Shown piece after piece: positions 1-6,093 of a stretch of DNA of 12,825 nucleotides. The position numbers and the translations under genes were made by a program. Under the pieces are notes generated by a model. That model saw only the letters and a list, made by a program, of their open reading frames with translations. It ran no database searches and was not told where the DNA came from. The stretch's first letter is position 1, and the number at the start of each line of letters is the position of its first letter. Source of the stretch: Candidatus Absconditabacterales bacterium (GTDB lineage Bacteria; Patescibacteriota; Gracilibacteria; Absconditabacterales; Absconditicoccaceae). The DNA lies in NCBI GenBank assembly GCA_937965925.1, contig CALCME010000020.1:1-12825 (forward strand), in the 5' to 3' direction.

Positions 1-336
1 GATCGTATTTCCTCGTCACAACGATGCGAGCAGAACTGATCCTATCACCGTAGGAACGAGTGCTTCTTTGATGGCGATTCGCTCTGCAGGGAGTTCTAGG
101 AGTGCAATCCCTCATGTCATCACGACAGAAAAAATTCACAATCACGAGATGAAATTTCGTTCATGATCGGTAAACCGCTCGTAGAGTCCGTATACAAGTG
201 GAAACGCAAGAGCAACAAGGACTCACCGAGTCGTACCGAGATACTGATCTCAGCTAAACTTTGTCAGAATTACCATCGGGAGAATGATATTGATGATGAT
301 ATTGAGTCGTTGTTGTGTAGGAGATTGTCTTTTCAT
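1..336 (-). CDS. VC0807-like integral membrane protein (3' end cut off by the window edge)
   Basis: Read on the minus strand with UGA = Gly, positions 336 to 1 give 112 open codons that run off the window, so the C-terminus is missing. The start is the only ATG; an in-frame TAA lies upstream at 417-415. The product begins MKRQSPTQQ and has four hydrophobic stretches typical of membrane helices: around residues 9-25 (NIILPMVILTKF), 31-50 (GVLVALAFPLVYGLYERF), 54-75 (FISGLGIFSVVMTGGIALLE) and 80-98 (AIKEALVPTVIGSVLLASLG). The order and wording of these segments resemble the VC0807 family, uncharacterised inner-membrane proteins usually a little over 200 aa long, so roughly half the protein should be present. 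Several UGA codons fall on glycines of these segments. Plus-strand reading frames over the same bases resemble nothing known and are treated as shadows. The family assignment is from memory of the motif pattern; molecular function is unknown. Confidence 0.72.
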
Positions 337-486
337 AATAGATGAAGTGTAGATATCTTCAATTCGAAGACAAGAAGAACTGAAATTCCTTTTGTAACTG
401 CTCACAAATATCTTTTAAAAAGAAAAATCGAAACAATCTATCTTTCGTGTTCCGCAATCAATCTAAGCGTTAACGAAGAGTTGTCG

Positions 487-522
487 AACGCCGGCGGGAC
501 GCGTAAGACTAGGCGTTTTTTT
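487..522 (+). terminator. terminator-like hairpin plus T-run
   Basis: AACGCC (487-492) pairs with GGCGTT (512-517) across a 19-base GC-rich loop, and a run of seven T covers 516-522. Only the plus-strand orientation is followed by T's. No protein gene precedes it on the plus strand, so it would have to end a small RNA or an antisense transcript. The stem is short, so it may be fortuitous. Confidence 0.4.
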
Positions 523-523
523 G

Positions 524-552
524 CTTCTTTTTGGGGCTATGCCAAAAAGAAG
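524..552. other. perfect 11-bp stem-loop in noncoding DNA
   Basis: CTTCTTTTTGG (524-534) is exactly complementary to CCAAAAAGAAG (542-552) with a 7-base loop. It starts one base after the T-run of the preceding terminator-like hairpin. It is not followed by its own T-run, so it is either part of a structured RNA or an mRNA leader element. Function unknown. Confidence 0.5.
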
Positions 553-625
553 AAAAGAAGCATGATTAAACCTTTTAGACAATATTTCGTTTCGATGCTA
601 TGCTTCCTTGTGAGCAGAATTGAAA

Positions 626-646
626 TTGCTTTCACTGAGAGAGCAA
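626..646. other. 8-bp stem-loop upstream of the exonuclease promoter
   Basis: TTGCTTTC (626-633) pairs with GAGAGCAA (639-646) with one G·U pair and a 5-base loop. It lies just before the TTGACA at 664 and is the third stem-loop in this gene-free stretch. Function unknown. Confidence 0.35.
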
Positions 647-663
647 GTTCTCATATAGTTCTT

Positions 664-691
664 TTGACATAGAAACAGATAATCATACAGT
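664..691 (+). promoter_or_regulatory. putative sigma70-type promoter of the exonuclease gene
   Basis: A full-consensus TTGACA (664-669) is followed after 16 bases by TACAGT (686-691), which matches four of six -10 positions. Transcription would start near 698, leaving a short leader before the ATG at 720. The purine stretch AGAGAAAA directly before the ATG could serve as a weak ribosome binding site. Confidence 0.45.
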
Positions 692-719
692 GGTGTAAAT
701 TTACTTGTTCATAGAGAAA

Positions 720-1625
720 ATGAAAAAAACGTTGATGATACTTGATGGATCGTGATTTGTATTTCGTGCGTACTATGGTATGCCACCTCTTGAAGATAAC
801 GAAGGACGCCCCGTTCAGGCTATTTTTGGTTTTTTTCGTCTGTTGTTGGTCTTATTGAGACAGAAAGCTGATTATTTTGTGATAGCATGGGATAGTCCAG
901 CTCAGACCCTCAGGAGTGCCGGAGACAAAGAGTACAAAGCGAATAGAGTGAAACTTCCTGACGAGTTTAAGTATCAGATGTGATCGATAAAAGAACTTGT
1001 GTGACTGTGCAATATCCCCTTTCTGGAAGTGCCTGGATATGAAGCTGATGATATTATTGGAACACTCGTGAAAAACGAACAGTCGAGTACAGATGCATGA
1101 GAGCTAAAAATTAAAGTAGTGAGCTCAGATAAGGATCTCAAGCAACTCCTCAAACCTGGGGTCTTGGTTTGGGACGATATGAAACATGAAGAAACGAATG
1201 AAGAACTCTTTAGGATCAAGCATTGATTTGGACCATTACTTATTGTAGATTTTCTCGCACTGGTGTGAGATAGTGCAGATAATATCAAATGAGTAGCTGG
1301 TATTGGAAAGAAATGAGCTGAAAAACTAATTCAAACATATGGTAGCATAGAACAAATCTATGAAAATTTAGACAAGATTACCTGATCGACCAAGCAGAAA
1401 CTTATCGACGGAAAAGAAGAAGCATATCGTTGTAAGGAAATGATTGCATTGATGGAGGTTCCTTCGTGTGTAAATCTCGATCGTGAGCAATTTACTTTCA
1501 ATCCTGATTTTGATCTGATGATAAAAGTGCTTATAGATGATTGGAACTTTCCAAAACTTCAAAAAGCCATTACGGAGCTGAAGAATGAATATAAATGAGG
1601 GACACAGTTAGGATTGTTTGGATAG
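720..1625 (+). CDS. stand-alone 5'-3' exonuclease (PolA N-terminal domain type)
   Basis: A 301-aa FEN-family nuclease equivalent to the 5'-nuclease domain of DNA polymerase I. This family removes RNA primers and 5' flaps in Okazaki-fragment maturation and repair. Metal-binding motifs are in order: the N-terminal LDGSGFVFRAYYG with Asp9, GYEADDIIGTL (Glu108, Asp110, Asp111), SSDKDLKQLL (Asp137, Asp139) and GDSADN (Asp184, Asp187). A helix-hairpin-helix segment GVAGIGKKGAEKLI follows. About ten in-frame TGA codons occur, one at the invariant Gly183 of GDSADN. The ATG at 720 gives the expected N-terminus; the stop is TAG. The length fits the nuclease domain alone: the frame closes without 3'-5' exonuclease or polymerase domains, and unrelated DNA follows. 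The polymerase part is therefore either elsewhere or absent. E. coli ExoIX/Xni is also stand-alone but somewhat shorter (about 250 aa). Confidence 0.92.
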
Positions 1626-1640
1626 AAATAATTAGTAGTA

Positions 1641-1684
1641 CAGTTTTATAGAAAACTGAATAGAGAGACAGATTGTATCAATCT
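1641..1684. other. two small stem-loops after the exonuclease gene
   Basis: CAGTTTT (1641-1647) pairs with AAAACTG (1652-1658) around a 4-base loop, and AGATTG (1670-1675) pairs with CAATCT (1679-1684) around a 3-base loop. They start 16 bases after the exonuclease stop and could protect or end its mRNA. Neither is followed by a T-run, so they are not typical intrinsic terminators. Confidence 0.4.
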
Positions 1685-1701
1685 AGCATGAAAATTTGTA
1701 G

Positions 1702-1737
1702 GGACAGGTTATCAACCTGTCCACGAGCGACAGCTCG
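1702..1737. repeat. double hairpin resembling a dispersed palindromic repeat
   Basis: GGACAGGTT (1702-1710) and AACCTGTCC (1714-1722) form a perfect 9-bp stem with a 3-base loop. One base later CGAGC (1724-1728) and GCTCG (1733-1737) form a second stem with a 4-base loop. The element is richer in G and C than its surroundings and there is no T-run. It looks like a REP- or MITE-like dispersed palindrome rather than a terminator, but only one copy is visible in this window, so the repeat status is inference. Confidence 0.45.
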
Positions 1738-1824
1738 CCTCATGAATATCTAACCTAATCATTGAAGATAATCCCCATGTTTTCCTCAAGCAAATTCGCA
1801 ATCTTTTACCTGGTTAGTTGTGTT

Positions 1825-2289
1825 ATGAAATTATCAACATTCAAACAATATCTTGGTCATGTCTCTCTTCCTGTCTTTGATCTACGAAATGGATCTTCTG
1901 TTCCTGCACACTACCATATCACTGAAGTATGACTTGTAACTAAACAGTTTATAGACTGTGGAGGAGTGATGAGGATATCTGAGAAGGTAACGTTTCAGTT
2001 GTGGTATTCGACTGATCTTGATCATCGTCTAACAAGTAAGAAACTGCTAAATATTATCTGACTATACGAAGATCGTATACACATAAGAGATCTTGATGTA
2101 CAGATAGAATACCAATCTGACACGATCTGATTGTACGATGTCGATCGAATCAATGGTGCATTTGTACTGGTTCCTACGAAGACAGATTGCCTTGCAAAAG
2201 ACTCATGTTGAATTTCACAGGATAAACAGCCACTGACAAGTGATCTAATGTGATGAGGGAGTGGATGTTGTGGAGGAGGTTGTTGCTAA
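1825..2289 (+). CDS. DUF6428-like protein with Cys/Gly-rich C-terminal tail
   Basis: A 154-aa soluble protein read with UGA = Gly, ending in TAA. It contains PAHYHITEVG near residues 30-39 and the FIDCGG segment near 46-51, followed by LWYSTDLDHRLTSKKL. This order (His-containing strand, TEVG, FIDCGG, DHRL) is what I recall of the DUF6428 family, small uncharacterised bacterial proteins. After the conserved part the sequence has CLAKDSCG and ends GGGSGCGGGCC, giving at least five cysteines in the last third, which could bind metal or form disulfides. The start is the first ATG of the frame. No clear promoter or Shine-Dalgarno sequence was seen; a hairpin cluster lies about 90 bases upstream. 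It converges with the next gene, whose stop is 30 bases away. Cellular role unknown. Confidence 0.75.
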
Positions 2290-2318
2290 ATTTTATAAAA
2301 TAGATTACTTGCTTTTGC

Positions 2319-2801
2319 TTAATCATAAATATATTTAAATGCAGAAATTAGGTCTTTTCTAATGTCTTTTCTAAATGGACATTTGGGTAAATTTCAAGAC
2401 GCTAGAAAGCTTTGCATATATATTTTTCGAGAATATTCTCTGTAGTCGTTTATTTTTTTTGAATTTTCCGATTCATAATATCATGCGAGTAGGTCATGTA
2501 ATTTATGATTTGCATATTTGAGGATAAGATTATCTGCCATTTTTTCAAAGTTTCATTCGCATTCTTCATAGAGGATATTAATCTCTTCTGCCCTCTTTGA
2601 CATTTCTTCATACTCATTCTTGGTAGCTCATATATTTCGTGAAACAACTTCTGTAATATCTTCTTCGGATTTATCTTTAAAATAATCTAACTTTTTTCAT
2701 AAGATGTATCATCTTATGCTTTCTCTATATTTTTCTATTTGGTGAATTATGATAGAGAAAGCCTCGTTGAAGTCGTTATCTTTTCATTCTATTCATTTCA
2801 T
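2319..2801 (-). CDS. hypothetical 160-aa helical protein
   Basis: Read on the minus strand with UGA = Gly, the frame runs from ATG (2801-2799) to TAA (2321-2319), with a TAA just upstream of the start. The product is charged, rich in Glu, Lys, Asn and Tyr, and looks almost wholly helical, with segments such as EEDITEVVSRN, EYEEMSKRAEEINILYEE and FEKMADNLILKYANHKLHD. No signal peptide or membrane segment is visible, so it is probably cytoplasmic. I recognise no family. Support for it being real comes from continuous coding through several UGA codons, the full-consensus promoter at 2847-2875 with a leader of about 40 bases, and close packing between a terminator and the converging DUF6428-like gene. 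The downstream ends of the two genes are only 30 bases apart. Confidence 0.72.
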
Positions 2802-2846
2802 TGTCTTGAGCTGTTTTTCTTATGTTAAAAATATATGTATATCTTG

Positions 2847-2875
2847 ATTATATTCTATATTGATGGTTTTGTCAA
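2847..2875 (-). promoter_or_regulatory. full-consensus sigma70-type promoter
   Basis: On the minus strand TTGACA (2875-2870) and TATAAT (2852-2847) are separated by exactly 17 bases, the textbook optimum. Transcription would begin near 2840, about 40 bases before the start of the 160-aa protein gene. The -35 box overlaps the T-run of the terminator that closes the preceding minus-strand transcription unit, so the two units abut directly. Confidence 0.75.
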
Positions 2876-2905
2876 AAAAAAATCACACAACGTAGTTGTG
2901 TGATT
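2874..2905 (-). terminator. strong intrinsic terminator of the cca/lipoprotein strand
   Basis: On the minus strand AATCACACAAC (2905-2895) pairs with its exact complement (2891-2881) around a 3-base loop, and a T-run covers 2882-2874. The perfect 11-bp stem plus T's is a classic rho-independent terminator for the lipoprotein gene, whose stop codon is 69 bases upstream. Confidence 0.88.
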
Positions 2906-2974
2906 TCCTCAATAGAGGTGATGTGAGTCTAAAGGTGTTATTGTAGAGTATGAACCAATATTGTAGTGACAATC

Positions 2975-3661
2975 CTACACTCCGTCGTTTGCATTTCTCT
3001 TATACGTGACTCCATTGATCTTGATCTCGTTTTCTCAGATAATTTCTAGTTCCAGTTCTTCATCTCCTACAAGAATTTTTCCATCTTCAACTGTCCATTC
3101 ACCTTGAGTATCGTTTCCATCTACATTGAACATAAAGGTGTTATTTCATCTAAACGTGAACAGTGATGTTGCATCTCCATTTGATGTATATCGACTTCCT
3201 CAGATGATTGATTCATATGATTTTTTATCTGCTGTTCATTCTGGAGCAAGTGGCATCTCTTTTTCTACAATCAGTTCCTCTTTCTCTTCCTCTTTTTCAG
3301 CTTCTTCATCTCCTTCTTCAATAACTTCTTCAGCAGTGTCATCTAGATCTTCTCCTTCAGTATCTCATCTGTCAGCATCATCTCATTCCATCTCATCAGT
3401 ATCAGTTCCTTCATCTGAGTTTGAATCATCAGCATCGATAAGCTCAATATCTGCATCATCTCACAGGAGTTCTTTTGCTTCATCAAGGAGGTCTCACGCT
3501 GCACCGTCTAGATCGTTGATTCCTTCATCGAGAGCTTCTTCAGCAGAATCAATGATTTTTTGAGAATCACTTTTAGATCAACCACATCACATAAGCGTAA
3601 GACTTATGAGGGAAAGAGTTACCCCTACAAGGATATGTTTCAGTTTTTTTTCTACTATCAT
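2975..3661 (-). CDS. predicted acidic lipoprotein with a C-terminal lipocalin-like beta domain
   Basis: A 228-aa protein read on the minus strand with UGA = Gly; ATG at 3661, TAG at 2977-2975. The N-terminus has a lysine-rich n-region, a hydrophobic core (ILVGVTLSLISLTLMG) and a lipobox LMGC with Cys26. The glycine before the cysteine is a UGA codon. Residues about 45-135 form a very acidic Asp/Glu-rich stretch with Ala, probably an extended or helical linker on the outer face of the membrane. Residues about 140-228 alternate polar and hydrophobic residues with regular Gly and Asn (SRYTSNGDATSLFTFRGNN, GEWTVEDGKILVGDEELELE, EIKINGVTYKRN), resembling the small beta domains of lipocalin-like lipoproteins. 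An alternative start three codons upstream is possible. It has its own promoter at 3693-3720 and the strong terminator behind it. Exact function unknown. Confidence 0.82.
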
Positions 3662-3692
3662 AATGTGCATACATAAAGATAAAACGTGTTCT

Positions 3693-3720
3693 AGTATATG
3701 GTTTTCATTCTTGAGGTCAA
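3693..3720 (-). promoter_or_regulatory. putative sigma70-type promoter of the lipoprotein gene
   Basis: On the minus strand TTGACC (3720-3715) and TATACT (3698-3693) are 16 bases apart, each matching five of six consensus positions. The predicted transcription start near 3686 leaves a leader of about 25 bases before the ATG at 3661. It lies in the 119-base gap after cca, so the lipoprotein can be expressed independently of cca. Confidence 0.6.
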
Positions 3721-3780
3721 TTAGTAAAAAACGACAAAAAATCTCATATAGTTGCGGCCTTTGTGAAGTGTCTTTTGTCT

Positions 3781-5859
3781 CTAATGATGGGTTTCTTCTC
3801 TAAGTTTTGGGAGAATTTGTTTAACATACTCATGGATTTTTTCTGAAGAGTTTCTTTCGTTCACGTCTCACAAAACATGATCGAACACTTTTTCAACGAT
3901 TTTTCATATGATTGGTCATGATTGTAGAGAATGAACCGTCATGATATCGTTCCCGTTCACCTGTAGATGTTTCGGCAAAAATCTTCCTTCTTCAGTGTCG
4001 AGACGGATTATCGTTTCTTTCATTTCTTCTAGTTGAGCGATAGCAGGGGACTGAAGGGGGTTGAACTGTCAGCGTCTATCCGCAATTGCCATACTAATTA
4101 GATTAATGCATCGTTGTTTTCCTCCATCAGAGAGAAGCTTTCTGACTTTTGTATGTTGTTTCTTTTCGCTACTTTGAAGAATCTCACCAGGTCTATGATG
4201 CCGTCTAATATATCGACAGATCTCTTCAATATCTTTCTTTGGGAAGCAAAGTTTTTTCAGATCAGTGAGAGCAAGGGATACGCCACTTTCTGTATGATGA
4301 ACAAAAGCAGATCTATCGGGATCATCGGGATTTTTTGCAATTTCTTGTTCAAAAGCATCGTACTGTTCTGGTTTTCCTACATCATGATATAGCATTGCTA
4401 ACTGAATAAGATCTATTCTGGTTGGTATATATGTGTCAGAGTCGTTGTGTTTATTTGTTTCATGAGACTCCGAAAGATATGTTTGCAACGCATGAAGCGT
4501 GAGAATCGTATGATTGTACGTGTCGAATGGATGATACTTGATGGGTTGAATATTTCATAGAGTCTTGTGAACTGAGGGAAAGATGGTTTTGAGAAGATCG
4601 AGTTCACGAAGAAGTGCAATATATCAGAACGGATTGTGATGAGAAAATACTTTAGTGATCTCTGCGTGGAGGCGTTCTCCAGCTAGATTCTGTACGAGTG
4701 GTGCGTGGAGTTTCATAGAGTTTCGAGTTGCTTTCTCGATATCGTATCAGCTATTTTGTAGATGAGTGTCTGGTAGTTTTTGATTGAGAATATTTACAAA
4801 CCTAACACCTCTAACAATTCTTAATGCATCTTCTTTAAATCTCTTATTAGGATCTCAGACGGTAGTAATGTTGTGGTGAATGCAGTCCTGTAGTCAAAGA
4901 GTAGGGTCGAGAAGTATTGAAAGCTGAACGGTGTTTTCTTGATTGGGAGCATGATTTTCAACATGATCTTCACTGATTTCATGTTTTGACTGGGGATCTG
5001 GTGAAGGGAGTGGTGTCAGTCATATTGGTGATATATACTGCTTTGTTTTTTTCAGAAGTTCTCTAAGTATATCTTTATCTAAACGTCATGTAGGAAAAAG
5101 TTTCTGAATCGTATCATGATCTTGGAGAATAAGCGTCTTTGTTTGAGTAACAGAACTACTCACACATATGTTTTTTTCCTTTACCAAGAGCTGAATCAGT
5201 TTGCTTTCATTTTTTATCTGTGAAGATGGAGACGAAAGTTTTATATCTGATGCTTTGATGTGTACTCATATCCAGTACAGAGCATTGATTGTAAAATCTC
5301 TTCTACTTGCATCGTCTAGAAGACTATCAGATCGTATCACTTCATCTGGGTGACGGTTATCTGTGTATTCACTCTCTGTACGAAAAGGGGTAAGCTCGTA
5401 TACAGCTGATTCCTCTTTTGTATCTAAAGAACCTGATACTCATGTAGATATATCAGCATCAGTGTCACTCCTTTGAACTCCAGTTTCTATCTCTGTTTCA
5501 GATCCTCCATCAATTTCAACTGTATGTTTTGGAAGGAACGTCATTGTTCCAAATTTCTCTGTACGAAAACGACTCCACATTTTTGGATCGAAATTCATGC
5601 TCTCTCGTATAATATCTGGATTTCAGCTAAGTGTAATATCAATATCCTTGGGATCCGTTGTTATACCAAGAAGAAGATCTCTTACTGCTCATCAAACGAC
5701 AAAAATATCTTCTTGATCGAGAAGTTTTTGTAGTATAGTGGAGTGTCAAAAGAGAAGATGGAGTGATCAGAAGTGGAGCATATAGGGTACGTCGATTCTA
5801 GTCAATAAATGTGAGAGTGTTGAGTGTTTTTGTGGGTATGATTTCTCTATGCGTAGCAT
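3781..5859 (-). CDS. cca: CCA-adding enzyme (tRNA nucleotidyltransferase) with HD domain and two large insertions
   Basis: Adds or repairs the 3' CCA end of tRNAs. Read on the minus strand with UGA = Gly, it is 692 aa from the ATG at 5859. The class II nucleotidyltransferase head shows GGAVRDLLLG (residues 56-65), the catalytic DID (Asp72, Asp74), a template region RRDFTINAL (186-194), DPTLGLQD (318-325) and GDPNKRFKEDALRIVRGVRF (335-354). A C-terminal HD domain has LYHDVGKP (His492, Asp493), HHTE and RRHHRPGE. Family members are usually about 400-500 aa. The excess comes from an insertion at about 117-152 and a second of about 110 residues at about 201-312. A second ATG at 5781 would give 666 aa and put the GG motif near residue 30, as in many homologues. 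I prefer 5859 because it is closer to the promoter and the intervening codons look coding, but the start is unsettled. The stop is TAG. Some relatives with these domains make only part of CCA, so specificity is inferred. Confidence 0.9.
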
Positions 5860-5914
5860 GTATATGAGAACTGTTACAAAACGCTCTTCGTTCTCATTTT
5901 TAATCAGTCTCTAT

Positions 5915-5942
5915 ATAATAGGTGTTTTTTTTATCTAAACAA
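5915..5942 (-). promoter_or_regulatory. putative promoter of cca
   Basis: On the minus strand TTGTTT (5942-5937) and TATTAT (5920-5915) are 16 bases apart; the -10 matches five of six consensus bases and the -35 four. Transcription would begin near 5908, about 50 bases before the ATG at 5859. It sits in the divergent region shared with infB. Confidence 0.5.
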
Positions 5943-6050
5943 GAGTAATCAGAAGAAAGGTAAACAGTTCGACTTGATTTTTTTGTATACCTTGCATGAA
6001 AGCTTACGTTTCCCTTGTTTTTTATTGATAGATAGCTAAGAATAGTCTTA

Positions 6051-6081
6051 TTGACCTTTTTTTGGTTGTCAAAAATTTAAT
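6051..6081 (+). promoter_or_regulatory. weak promoter candidate for infB
   Basis: TTGACC (6051-6056) and TTTAAT (6076-6081) are separated by 19 bases, longer than optimal. If used, transcription would start within a few bases of the infB ATG at 6094, giving an almost leaderless mRNA. No Shine-Dalgarno sequence is visible before that ATG, which would be compatible. Tentative. Confidence 0.3.
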
Positions 6082-6093
6082 TTTCAATTGTCT

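Larger units (their letters stand above)
337..719. other. gene-free intergenic region with several hairpins
   Basis: This 383-base gap separates the minus-strand VC0807-like gene from the plus-strand exonuclease. I found no convincing reading frame on either strand under code 25. The one long plus frame (163-672) overlaps the membrane gene antisense and has no family resemblance. The region holds a terminator-like GC-rich hairpin (487-522), a perfect 11-bp hairpin (524-552), an 8-bp hairpin (626-646) and a promoter-like element for the exonuclease (664-691). The patch at 484-515 is much richer in G and C than its surroundings. A small structured RNA is possible, but no tmRNA, SRP RNA or RNase P RNA signature was seen. 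Confidence 0.55.

Noticed and set aside
487..646. tmRNA, SRP RNA or RNase P RNA gene
   Set aside because: No tag-peptide frame, no terminal CCA-type acceptor, no SRP tetraloop motif and no RNase P conserved core were found.
163..672. A 169-aa plus-strand frame under code 25
   Set aside because: Its first third is antisense to the VC0807-like membrane protein, which has recognisable conserved segments. The rest covers hairpins and a promoter, and no family resemblance was seen.
2290..2301. 12-base palindrome ATTTTATAAAAT just after the DUF6428-like stop
   Set aside because: It is a pure AT palindrome in AT-rich DNA, without a loop or T-run, and too weak to call a bidirectional terminator.
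3126..3563. A Ser-rich plus-strand frame of 145 aa
   Set aside because: It is the complement of the Asp/Glu-rich lipoprotein codons (GAT/GAA read backwards give ATC/TTC and TCA/TCT), so it is a shadow.
4114..4392. Plus-strand frame inside cca
   Set aside because: It lies antisense to the HD domain of the CCA enzyme, which has clear catalytic motifs.
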